DNA of 64,000 bases from Drosophila persimilis (taxonomy: Eukaryota > Arthropoda > Insecta > Diptera > Drosophilidae). Location: NCBI RefSeq assembly GCF_003286085.1, contig NW_020825289.1:11346001-11410000 (forward strand). The letters run 5' to 3'. The translations under genes and the position numbers were made by a program. The notes under the pieces are model-generated. The model was not told the DNA's origin. It searched no databases and saw only the letters and a program-made list of their open reading frames with translations. Of the stretch, positions 13,812-26,343 are shown in pieces. Positions within the stretch are counted from its first letter, which is position 1, and the number at the start of each line of letters is the position of its first letter.

Positions 13812-14921
13812 AAACGAGGGGGAACGTTGTGAGTTGCTGCGGACACCGCAACTCTACGGTTATACCCGATACTAAGTCAGTATGGCTCTCCTCCGGCAGA
13901 CGCCGCTAATATATAACGACACGACAAAGAGTGCGTGCGAGAGAGACAGAAAATCAGTCTGAGCGTGACGTCGGGCGCTGCGTAGCCACTGCAAATTGAT
14001 TTGTTCCTTTTGGCTACAAAAATTATCTGATCTGATCCAGATTCAGCAATCTGATAGATATGGTCGTTATCTATGATTCTGCGTTTTTAGTTTTCTCGAA
14101 TCTGCAATATTGTGGATGCAACAGATTTTCGTCCTTTGTGTGGGCGGAAGGGGGTGGGGCGAAATTTTGAGATAAACGTTTTATAGTGAGATCTAAGAGA
14201 AGTGCGGATTCCAAATTTGGTTACTCTAGCGTTAAAAGTCTTTGAGATTTGTGAATATCCCCAGATTTGCATCCTTTGCGGGGGCGGAAGGGGGTGTGGC
14301 GAAATTTTGAAACAAACTCGTCTCGGTCTGATATATTAGGAGTGTGGATACCAAATTTGGTTGCTCTAGCTTTTATAGTCTCTGAGATCTAGGCGCTAAT
14401 GTTTTACTCTAAGCAAAGCCGCCTATGCTACCTGTGTGTTAGAGAGAGACAGGGCGAGAAAAAATGAAATTGTTTTCTTGATGCTGGCTATAATAGTAAT
14501 ACGATCCAATTCAGATTCTGCAGTCTAAAAGATATGGTCATTCTCTACGATTCTGCGTTTTTTGTTTTCTCGTATCTTTAAAATTGTGGATGCCACAGAT
14601 TTTCGCCCTTTGTGGGGGCGGAAGTGGGCGGGGCAAAGTTTTGAAATATTTTTGTAGCAGTGACATATCACAGAAGTCTGGATCCAAAACATCGTTGCTC
14701 TAGCTCTTATAGTCTTTGAGCATTAGGCGCTGAAGGGGACGGACAGACGGACAGACGGACGGACGGACAGACAGACAGGGCTCAATCAACTCGGCTATTG
14801 ATGCTGATCAAGAATATATATACTTTATAGGGTCGGAAACGATTCCTTCTGGACGTTACACACATCCACTTTTACCACAAATCTAATATACCCCAATACT
14901 CATTTTGAGTATCGGGTATAA
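13812..14921 (+). mobile_element. DINE-1/mini-me-like non-autonomous element, copy A
   Basis: This 1.1-kb non-coding repeat recurs inverted at 55918-57034. Near its left end is a hairpin (GAGTTG ... CAACTC, 13831-13854), then TTATACCCGATACT (13860-13873). This is exactly inverted as AGTATCGGGTATAA at the right end (14908-14921), where ATACTC-ATTTT-GAGTAT makes a second hairpin. Internally it carries three copies of a G-rich block (around 14131, 14271 and 14606) and a GTCY-type tetranucleotide tract read as GGACAGAC (about 14738-14778). The subterminal inverted repeats, 3' hairpin, GTCY tract and lack of coding capacity fit DINE-1/mini-me elements (Helentron-type rolling-circle non-autonomous elements) known in Drosophila. 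The family name is inference; the repetition is directly seen. Confidence 0.7.
14738..14778 (+). repeat. GTCY-type tetranucleotide tract inside element copy A
   Basis: Imperfect GGAC/AGAC tetranucleotide repeats. The same tract appears in reverse complement in copy B at about 56063-56110. GTCY proto-microsatellites are a known property of mini-me/DINE-1 elements. Confidence 0.6.
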
Positions 14922-15037
14922 CAATAATATTTGCTTAAAATTGGCTCCACCAGGGCACTACGGGTGGGGGGTACTAACCGATATACGGGGCGAAAGAAAT
15001 AAGGGGCAGGCAACATGTGTTTTACATGAGCTGGGAG

Positions 15038-15040
<3 letters not shown>

Positions 15041-15079
<39 letters not shown>
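15041..15079. repeat. (GA)n microsatellite
   Basis: About 19 uninterrupted GA units. It creates long artificial Arg-Glu and Leu-Ser open frames on the two strands, which should not be taken as coding. Confidence 0.9.
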
Positions 15080-15084
<5 letters not shown>

Positions 15085-18000
15085 CCGATGCTGCTGCGAG
15101 CGACATGTTTGCTGTTCAATCAGTCGTTCAGTGCATGGCTCCTCTTCTCCATGCAGCCAAGAGGGGGCATGGCGTTGCGCCTTCCGTTTGCTTTTCCTAT
15201 GTGCCATCGCTACCCAGCCCCACATTGCGTATACGCCACGTTTGTTGCGGCTGCCCATTTGGCACCTGACATTTTTGCGCTGCACCCCTCCTGCTGGTAT
15301 TGCTACTGCCTCTATGGCTGTTGGTGTTTGCTACTTTTTATTCAAATGAAGTCGAGTTTCGTGAGCGTTCCCAGAATTGTGCTCTGTTTTCTGTTTTCGG
15401 GAGTGGTAGCCACACAGCACTACCGCACTTGTTTGCTGTTGTGACACAAAAAATGCACTAACATGGCTGCTTTTCAGCAAAGAATCTAGCTCAAAAGCCA
15501 AGGCCTAACGATGTCTGTCTGTTCGGGGAGTGGGAAAACGCTGATGTTGACTCGGAGCCATAAAATATGCATTTCCGGGCTGCGGCTTTCATTCGAAGAA
15601 ATGAGGCTCTTCTTGCAGGAACTTTGAAACCAAAGGAATTACCTGGTCATGAACAATACGTGGCTAAGAAAGGGGATTTGGTAGAGATTTGGTAGAAATG
15701 TAGGTCAAACCTGCGACTATTGGGATTATCATATGGTTGCATAGGGGTTGCAGAACGTTGCACTCGTTCCGGGTATATAAGGATTTTAATCCTTTGGCCG
15801 TGCAAAATGCATTTTAATTACGCGCACACATGGACCGAGTGCACTTTAGCATACTTAACAGGGCCACTTGCTGAACTTCTGCTGGACGCAACCAACTATT
15901 CTGGCTATCGATTTCCCCGCCTACCGCTCCCCTGTTAAAATGCACATCATAAATGCATTCATTTGTGACACTTGATGTAATTTGTTAGTGCGGTAATTGC
16001 ATAAAAGTGCAATGGCCAAACAATCACACACTTAAAAGCCTTTCCGTGCGCCGCTGGCGGGTAGCTCACGGCGTAGGCTAGTCGGCCGGGTGGCAACGGA
16101 GGGAACCTGGTTGCAGCGGCAGATTGGGAGCACTTCCGGTGCATGCGTGTGTGCGAAATCGCATTAAAATTAATGTAATTTACAACAATGACCATTAACT
16201 TAAATTAGCGATGAAATGCACTGTACATGGTGCGTGGTGCAGGGTGCGTGGTGAGGGAAGGCGGGGGAGTGCTGGCGCTGTGTGCCCTGTGGCATGTGGC
16301 ATGTGTGGCATGCAGTCACGTGCAGTCGTCCCGTTGTCGTTGGCGTTGTCGTTGTCTGGTCAGTCAGCAGCCTTTGTTTTCAAACAGGCGCCAAGGAAAC
16401 AAATCATTTGCACACAGTTCCCCCAGTTGGCATCCTGCTCCATACCGCCGCATCCTGCCTCCATCGCGTATACCCACCCGCGTTCCCATGGCCAACAAAT
16501 TAACGACCATAAAGCGCTTTTCGGCGGGGGTCCGGCGTCGCGACGCTGAGGGGAGGCGTGGCACAATTTACGAGCAGCTACGTTGTCTCCACTGCCGCCC
16601 CAAAAATTATAGCGCACATAAATTGTTAAATGCGAAATCCTTTGATTTTAATTACGCCGAGAATTTTTATTGCCAGACATGGAGATCCCCAATGGGAGAG
16701 GGATGGCAGAGCCAAAACTGGGACTGGAATTCCGACCGGGTACTGGGTACTGAGTACTGGGTATTGGTAACGCTTTGCCAGCCAGCTTCCGGGATGCGTT
16801 TGTCCGGCTCCTCCTGGTCAGAGGCGCTCCTCTTCTTTCCTTTTTTTCTTCACTTTGTTCTTCCTTCTCCAGCCAGCTAGCCAGGCAAATTAATTTTAAT
16901 TGTGGTTTGGCTGACGTAATTAATTGCAAGTGGTGGGTAGGGACTGTAAAGGGAAAGGGAAAAGGTCGAATGGAGATGGTCGAAGGCAGAAGCTCGAAGA
17001 AGGAAAAAAAATTAACGAAAAGAAATTCATCTACAAAATTCCACTCACACCCTTTATGGTCTACTATCAAAACAAATCAAATGAAACGCATATTTCCGCT
17101 TCAATTAATGGAATTAATTGAAAATTAATGAACTTAATTGTTTATACAGCTCCCTTACAAACGAAGGGCAAGACATGACAGGACAGGACAGACCAGGCCA
17201 GGCCAGGTGTACAGGTGTACGGAGAACACGGGAAATATTCACAACGGAAATGGCAATGGCTCACAAAAATGGCCGCAAATCAAAATCAAAGGGACGGCCA
17301 AAGTACTCGAGGCATTTCCTCTGCTGAAAATTTAATAAAGTCGCCTCCAAGGCGCAAAGACAAAATGGCCACGCGCCTGTCAACGATTCCCACAGGAATC
17401 TCGCTTCCTCCCTTTTTTAGAGGGTGGGATGCCGTGGAATTTTTTATTTTTGGAAGCCCTCATCCCATCTCATCCCACTTCTCCGTCCCCGAGTCGGTGG
17501 TATTTTTCAATTTCTTGTGATTTTTAGTAGGGCCCAGCGAATGACAAAGACTCGACGTTTTAACAACGTATTATGGCTAAGCAGGATAATAACACTTGGA
17601 CTTCCTTTCCTCTCTCTACACTTGCAAGCACTCTTATATGTATGAGTGTGTTAGTGTACGAGCGAGGAGAGTGTGTGTAAGCAAGTGCAAACAAAGCTGA
17701 AATAAAGATACTTCCGGGCCCGTGACCAGTGACAAGCACTTTAGTTGCGGCCACCGAACAATGCTGAAATTGGAACTTGGACGCCGGACCCCAGACCCCA
17801 GACCCCAGTCTGGTGTTGGCAGCCTGGCGGAATTCTAGCCAACTTTTGGAACTGGAAAAGGAGCCAGATATAGCTGGATTTTCAATTGAATGGAGCTCAA
17901 GAATTGGGGCAGTTATAGTTTAAAATACAATTGAACCCTATCGGATGAAAGGATGAACGGTTGTTATTATTCCCCCAAAATAAACTTATACTCGATCTTA

Positions 18001-21000
18001 TAAGTACAGTCTTGATGTATTTTTTAATATTTTTCGCACAACTTTTTGTCTGCTAAGTTCCTTAGCCATGATTTTGGGAGCTTTTCAAATGCATTAAACA
18101 TTATCATCGTTATTTTTTCGAGTTTTTTTGTTGTGGTTGGTTTTAGCTTTTGTTTTGGCTTTGTCCGTCGTAAAAGCCATCTTGAGTTCTCCTTTCCGTT
18201 TGTTTGAGTTGGTCTTCTTTTTTTATGAGCTGTCATGAGGACGCAGGACGCAGGACGCAAGACGCAGGACTTTTCCTGGTCAACACTACACAAATTGTTG
18301 TGACCGTGCCCCGTGTCCCGTGTCTTTTGTGTGTGATTGTTGTAGTTGTTGTATATCATCTTCTTGTATGTTGTTTGCCGTTTTAGTTGCTGTAGATGTT
18401 GGTTCGCTCGTTCATTGTGTTTGCGCCATAAATCGCTTCCGTTTATGTTTTAGAGCCACACAATGGCCAGAGAAGGCAAAATCAGCAACAGCAGCAGCAG
18501 AATGGGACGCTGGGGCAGCAGCGGAGAGTGCCAGCCGTGGAGCCGTGGCAGGGTCCTGTTCAGAGACCCGCTGCTGATCACAAGCGTAAACAATAAAGTT
18601 TAAAACAACTAAGCAAGATACAAAATGTTCTACGGAATTTCATTTCGCATTGCACGACTTTCTCTGTGTGTGTGTGTGAGCTTGTGTGTGAGGGATACGG
18701 AAGTCCGAGTGTGTGTGTTTTTGTGTGTGCGAATGGGATGTCTGTGTGTGCTTTATAGCCATGGCTCGCTTCACGCTCTTGACCATGTGACCAGCTAGCC
18801 GTGTCAGTCATTTTGAGCGCCGTTACGCTTTTGTGCCCCCGGAGAAGAGCAAATCTCATCTTTGTGTTTGCCTTGGCTTCGTCCCCACTCCTCCACTGTC
18901 CTCCTATCTGGGCGACTCACATTATCATTGTACAGGCCCTGGCCCCAGCACTGGCCCCAGAACTGGCTCTGGCCTGCTCTACCCTGGAATAAAATAAGTT
19001 AGTCCTGGGCAAACGTCCTGTCCCAGGACACGCAATGGCGCAGCTCATGTTGACTTTTCCTATTTTAAGTCGGTTTTTTCTTTTGTACTTGCTCTGCTCA
19101 GCTTTTCCACTTTGCCAGCCAGTTGCTGTTGTTGGAAAATGAAAAGTTTTCCGGTCGCCTGCCAAGTGGCAGGACTTGCAGGAGCCAAAGCCATGCAAAG
19201 AAAATTGTATACTGCATTTGCTTAGCACAAAACTTTTAATGATCCGATCCGAGTGATTCGAGAAGGGCTCTAGATGTAATCGGATCCAAATTGATGCAAA
19301 ATTGTATACAGAATTATCTTTAAACATACGTACACACATTCGTAAATAGATTCGTACACATGACTAATTATGGATAGTCATTCGATTTCTCTAGAACATG
19401 CACTAAAACTTCAGAATAAAATGAATTGAAAAATGTCCTAACCATATTTTTCTTATCGTTCAAAACCTCTGACTTCCTACCTATAGGATATTTTGTACCT
19501 TTTTATACCCCATTCTCATATCCTATTAATGCAATTTTTATACCCCATCCACAAAGCCTCCTTCAATTGCGTATCTGGACGATTAACTTTATATTTGTTG
19601 ACCCAGTTTCCGGGATTTTTGTCAACTTCATCGCTTTTGCCCCCAACCGCACATTAGTTCCACCTTATCGACACCCAGTGACAGGCGATGGGAAGGATTT
19701 TTAATGTCTCATCGGGGGCCTAGGACTGTAAGCCATTCTATCCTCGTATTTGACTCTCGAACATAATCGAACTAATCAATTTGCGTAAATAAACTGCACA
19801 CGGTCTTTCCTTTCCTTTCCGTTCCTTTTTTTATCGACAAGCTGCCACGTGCCTAGGGCTTTTGGTGGCGCCCCCAAAGCGACATAAATCTTTATTTACA
19901 AAAGTGTAAACAAAAATTACTCATTCACGCGCATTTAAAAGAATGGGAGCGAAAGAGATGCCCAGACGTTGGGAATGCAGGGGAAAAGTGAAAATGTAAA
20001 AATGTAAAAGGAGGAAGCGTGTAAAAGGATGAAATGGGGAAAATCAACGACTTCGATGGGGATACAAAACACAGCCTGAAGAGCCAGCCGCCTATCCACA
20101 TCGTCACTGATCTGTATGTGTGTTTGTGTGTGTGTGGGTGTGTGAATTAGCATGTGAGCCATTACATAGCCACCCGCCGCTCCACCCTCTTGGCGGCTGC
20201 TAATGGCTCTCCAGTGTGTTCCGTGGAGCGGAGGACCGTGCCCCTGCCGTGCTGTTGGGGCCTGCTGCGGCTCCCGTTGAAAAGTCAACGATTGCCGCGT
20301 TGCGGAAATTAACGGAAAATCAGCAGCGTAGAAAGAGATGGAGCTACCCAAAGAGAGCGAGAGAGACGATGTGAGAGGGAGAGATGGAGACAGAGCGAGG
20401 GACCCGTGACGTTAATAGCAACAAATGGCGAAGGATGCTTGATTTAATGTACAAAAGTTTTTGATGTTTTTCTGTTGATGTTGGCAACGATGTGAAGAAG
20501 TTGCTGCTGCTTCCCCTTTTTCTACCCTTCAAGCGGGGCATATGGGTTTCGTCCAAATATTTGCAACGCAGAGAATGAAGGACTTTTTGGCAATGGAAAG
20601 GTGGATCGGAAAGGGTATACCAGAGGACTTTGCTCAGGGTTTCTTCATTTGGGATGTGCGTGTGTTCTTGTGGGGGGACCGATGGGTTTCGGCTGGGAGG
20701 CGCATGTTCAATTTCTGCTTATTTCAAAGTAATTATGGCTCCTTTCTCCTTTCCTGCCTGCTCCGCACCACCGCTCCTCCTTTGCCGTGTCAGTGTCAGT
20801 CAGGGCGTCCTCCGGCGCTGCCTGCCGTTCTGCTGTCAGCCGCGCTGCCAACTCATTGAAGCAGAATGCAGCAAATCACGCACCCATACATACGTACATG
20901 CACGGAGGAGGACTCTGAATATTGTACGAGTATGTATACAAATTATGCGTATTTATCAGGAAAATTCAATGAACTGTAAATGGTGTGGAAGTTGTTTATG

Positions 21001-24000
21001 CGCGTGTGTATCTGTCTGTATGGGTGTGCGTAAGAGTTTAAGGGTAAAGGTGTTTCTGCCATTGTAATTGTTGTTGTTCTGCGGTTGTATGTTACAACAT
21101 TAAGCCACGTGAATCGGGGGTTGGGGTTCTGGTTCGGTTTGGGATTCGGTTTGAGGCCCAGAAACAGGGCTGAGAATGCTCACAGGTGTGTGTCGAAAGG
21201 CACCTGACAAGGCGGTTGATTCGAGGGGAGTTTCGAAAATGAGCAGGGGAATTGGCATGAACCCTGGCTGGGATACATGACCATTTAGATTTAATTGAAC
21301 GGCTGGAACCGCTGGAATGACTGGAACATCCAACATTAAAGAGTCTGGTATATGAAACCATATTTTACCTACGAACCGTCTGACTTATAAAAAGTCAGCA
21401 TTTTGTTTTTCTTTGACTATATTTAGAAGTGCTTTTTGTTTGCCTTATCGCCGAATCCGTTCGAGCCTTCCCCTCGAAGGGCCCACCAATTACATGCCGC
21501 TGCTCCAAAGTTCATTGATTGTTCGCCTTTGACAACCTTGACCCCCCGTAGTCAGGTGGGAATGGCATAAATATTTCATGGACTCCAGTGACAGCGCCCA
21601 CGAAAGTCGAATAGGCGGAAAAGCGGAAAACTTTTACTGCCAACAGGCCTTGCAACTGCCGCGTGCCAGTTATTAGTTAATAACTATTAGCTCTTTGTTT
21701 ATTTATAATGCTTTAATTGCCCCGACGTGGTTCCAATGTTCTTGCCACCTGTTCTGGCCCCAAGTTGGGTGGATGGGGAGTGGCTCTGCTACGACTAACC
21801 ATCCGGGCATTGTAATTTAATGGCCGACGCACAATTATTTTCCAATTCAAAGCCCAAAACCCAAGCTCGGTGAGGCGTTCATCGGAATTGGCCAACCCAA
21901 TCCCAATCCCAGCTCCGATCCACCAGTTGTCAAGTTAATTTGCCTGGCACACACAGCAGGTGTTGAAGTTTGGCTAATTAATAGGCCGACTGCTGCCCGA
22001 CTGACTCTCTGCCTGACTGCTTCTCTGGCTGGCTGGATGGATGGCTTATGGGGCCACAGATTCCTTTCAGGACGGGTCACGTTCCCGCATCCGCATCCCA
22101 AACTATGCGGGCGACAGCTGCTCCTCTTTTCGGGCATCGGCCTCTCCTGCTCCTTTGCGTGCCTGGCATCGTTTTGTTTTGGGTCCACGTTCCCGGGTTA
22201 TTACTAATTTTTAATTTATGTGCATTTAATTGAAATTCGGCAGGGGCCAAGCGAAGCGATGCGTTGCGAAGCTGCACTGCCTCTGCCTCTGACTCTCACT
22301 CTGACTTTGGCTTTGGCTTTGGCTTTGACTTCGGATGTGACTCTGACCCACTTGCCAGGCAGACACGCATCGCATCGCATCGCCTCGCAGAGCTGCTGAC
22401 GATGGCCAGTGGAAGCCCCATGCGAATCGCGAATCGAACATGGCTAACAAGTTGCAAACAAGTCGTCGCCAAAATCGCAAGCAACATAAATTTTCGCACA
22501 TTTTCGGGCTGCGTTCGACAAAAGCATGCAACGCTATGGAGCCACCAGCCAGCAGCCAATCCCAAAGGCCAAAAAAAAAAACCCAAACAAAAAAGAGAGA
22601 AGAAAGAGTTATATGACCGCGAATTTTTTGTCTGCCTGCTCGCTGGCCATGGCCCATGGCAGGCCACAAATTTATTACGTTAATTAAAATAATTCCTAAT
22701 TAATAAGAAGTGAAGATGGGGGACAGCGCCGATCGATGGCCCCACGGCTGGGGAGGGACCCTTTTGATGTCATTCTGCAGTTCTGTCTAGTAATGCATGG
22801 TGCATCAATTATGGAAGACCAGCCGCCGCTCCCTCCTCTCGCTCTCTGTTTAAGAACTGCAGACGCGCCCACTCGGCGAGTTTCTCACGGGACTCGCTTA
22901 AAAATGATTTTAATATGCTCTTTAGTTCAAGCGAAGGAAGAGCTCTGCTCCGGTGTGTCATCGGGCACAGTGGGGCACACCAATTGGGGACTTGGAACGA
23001 AGCTTAAGCATTTCAGATACAGAATGTTCCATCGAAGGCTTCACAGAGGGCTATCCATCACACCCACTGTGCGGTCATGTAGCAACCTAAGCTGCACTTG
23101 TCCTCCATTCGCTGCCACTCATTACATTATTTTGGTGTGTTTATTGTTTCTTTGCTGTCTTTTGCCGCCACAGCAGCAGGAGAACCAGCCCCAGAGTACC
23201 CCCAGAGCAGCAGCAGCGGTTCCACTGGCGCCCTATTGTTCCATCTCTTGGCTGCCTGCCCCTCTGGCAAGTCCCTGCCGCAGTTTATTATGCAGCAACG
23301 CACCCCCAGTGCTGCGGAGGCAGCGGTGGAGCAGTGGCTGTTCTGGCCAACGGATCGGCTGGCCAACAGACAGCGCGCCTGACAATGAGTTTTTAGTTTG
23401 TGCCACGAGGTGGACGACGACGGCGGCGTCCATTCCGCTGCTTATCTGCGCCCTGGCAATGTTTGCTGTCATTGCAAATTTTCGAGTTTGACAGCTTACA
23501 AGCAGCCAGAGTTGCAGTGGAGTCACTGTGGAGTCGCCGCCGCCGCCGCAGCCGCAGCCACAAGCTCAACCTCAACCTCAAGCGATGACTGGAGCTGCTG
23601 GAGCTGCTGGACTGCTGGCCTCGCGGGCGCTGCTTGACGCACAGCGTCTTCGCTTAAGTGGCGCTATGCGTCGGACGTCTCATCGACCTCATCCCCAGCC
23701 CCCAGCCCCCATCCACATTCGCATTCTCATTCTCATCGTCGGCGGTTATTAGTTGGCCACTGCCTCGAGTGGATCCGTCGTAGATACGTGGATATGTGCT
23801 CTTAATGATGTCAGACCGAAACGGTACAATGGACAAGGCAATGGACAACTTTCCAGGGCGGCGTACAAAGCGGGGCTTTGGACCTGATTAGCCATGTTAC
23901 CCCGGCCCCCGTTGGGGGATTGTGTCTTGCTCCGTACTGCATCTCGTACTATATTGTTAGAAGAAACACGTAATTAATGTGGACTTTTCAGTTTCGAACT

Positions 24001-26310
24001 TGGATAACAAAAGATATTTACCAGTCTAGCAGAGAAACACGTGTACGGGTAGGGGCTATAATGAGTTTGGGTTCTTGGAAAGGGCTTGACCATTTGGAAC
24101 TTCAGCTAGACAGGAAATTTTAGTGATGATTTCACTAAATTCTATCGATTACAGGTTGCTTGCTCCTTAAAATTAGAGTCGAGAAATGGTATGTCAAACA
24201 TTCCCTTAAGTGAAATGGGTAAAACTCCAGTTCTAGTTCAATTCCAAACTGAAGCAGTTTATTGCTGGCTTTATTACACATCAATTAACTTTCAGTTCCC
24301 TCTTATATTTCTCAATACATTCAGTTACCGAAAACCCTTGCAATTTCTCGCATCAGCATGTCCTTCCAGCCCCTTGAGCCATTAGTAATGACGATGCACT
24401 TTGTAGAGGCCCCAGAAAACTGAAATCCGAGTCCCTGTCCATTTCTTTCAGTGTCCTTCACTTCTAATATATATGTTTATGCCAATTTTGCTAGTACATA
24501 AGTGAGTCAGCTGAAAAGCTGAAACCAACCGAGGAACTCGGATTCGAAGAGCAACTCCATCTCTAGGATGATGATGAAGATGAGGGAAACACGAGTACAA
24601 GTTGGACGTCTAACGCTGCTGCTCTAAGGGGAGTTTGTCAGAAAGTCAACTATGGCCAGGAGGCGGAGCAAGAGTATCGAATTGAGAGCAGCACCAGCAC
24701 CAGCACCGTACCGTCAGAATATCGAGTCATCATTACGTTGATTTGCAGTTCAAAAATGTATGCACTTATTTGCTACTGTCCATGATATTTCTCAGGTGAA
24801 ATTCTGCAAACGGAATTGGATTGGGCCAAATCGAAACCAGTTGCCCCCAGGGGAACTGGCAGACTGGCGGACCAGCGGACCAGCGGACCGACTGGTCCTT
24901 GACTTGCTGACCCAGTTGGCTTTTGTTTTAGCTGCTATTCTATGCTCCCCGAGTGCCTGATGCCGATTCCCCCCTCCAATAATGTTGTTTACCCATAAGA
25001 TATTTATTTGCCTTGCTTTTCCATTGGGAATTTAAGATTTTCATTCGTCTGCCATTTATTGCTCTCGAGATGTTTTCACTTGGGAGCTCAACGGGTTGCT
25101 CTCCAAAGGTCATCAGTTGCAGCAACAGTTCCGAGGCAGCCGCCATTCCATCCTTGCCCAGTCATCCTGCCCCTCCAACTTTCACATTAGTTTGCGTGGG
25201 CTGCCAGCCACAGCCCCTGCCGCTGTTTCCACTCGACGTGCTCTATCGTTCATCGCTTATATTATCAGCATCATCATCAGCATCATCATCATCTTGGCCA
25301 TCGACGACGTCATCGGTTTTCAGGTCTCTTCGCTGAGTCGGCCTTATCCATTTGGCTCAATCACAATCTCAATCCTCCCCTTCATTGGCCAATTCCATTG
25401 ATTACCGCACCCTTTTCGAAGGCTCCTCGCTTCGATTTGGTGCTTCGCTTTGCTGCTTCGCTTTGGCTTAGGTCATCATAAATTGTTTGCTTTCAAGTCA
25501 ATTATTGATATAGGATTTTGCAGCCATGATTATGATGCTGTTGTGCTGTGCTGCTTTCCGGCCAAGTGGGTCAGTAGAGTCGTCGGTTGCCGTTCAGGCC
25601 CATTGTCTTAGGCTGGGCCTATGCACCGTCTCCATTCTCATCTTGGCGAAAGTTCAATGCCAACACAAACCACTCTACCACTCTGAGAGTTTGAGGCGGC
25701 TGCACGCCAAGTGCATTAGTTGCCATCATAAAGATTGATAAGCCGTCGATAAGGACTCTCCCTTCCCATTCCCATTCTCCTACACATCCCATTCCCACTC
25801 CCAGTCACAGTCCGATCCCATTATGATCCGCATTCCCTAGGCAAATTGTAGCACTCATAATTTGTTTTTGATTGCCTGGCACTTTAGCCCGTCGAGTGTG
25901 CGGCTCTTGGCCCTGGCACTGGCACTGGCACTGGCTCTGGCTCTAGATCTGCCGTCCTAAGCAAACCGAAATATAAATCCAGGCAAGTGGTCTCTCTCTG
26001 TCCGTCTAGGGGACACTTGAAGCGCCGGGGCAAACAAAGCAGGACAAGGCATACGGGGATAGGAGACTGGCGACAGGGGACAGGGCACCACAGAGGAACT
26101 CAACCTTCGTCGGCATCTTTTACGTTTTGCTGGCGCTTCCGTTGCTGCAACGAGATGCAAATGCTGCAGAGGGGCAGTGCCACATAATGGAATGAAATGG
26201 AAAGGGGGCCTGTGGCATCGGGTCTGCTCAAAAGTCTTTTGACAATATTTGCGCGCCTTGACAATACTCGTAAAACGCAAAGTGAGGACTTGAGCTGCAG
26301 CAGGTCTCTC

Positions 26311-26343
26311 CATCCCCATCCCCATCCCCATCCCCATCTCCAT
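26311..26343. repeat. (CCCCAT)n short tandem repeat
   Basis: About five hexanucleotide units with a diverged last unit. Confidence 0.8.

Noticed and set aside
15017..15349. Arg-Glu-rich frames over the GA microsatellite, and Thr-His or Cys-Val frames over the CA array at 47.5 kb
   Set aside because: These are direct translations of dinucleotide repeats.
22736..23491. 251-aa plus-strand open frame, the second-longest continuous frame seen in the window
   Set aside because: Its composition is irregular and low-complexity, with CAG-derived Gln/Ala runs, several overlapping frames on both strands, no domain and no splice context.
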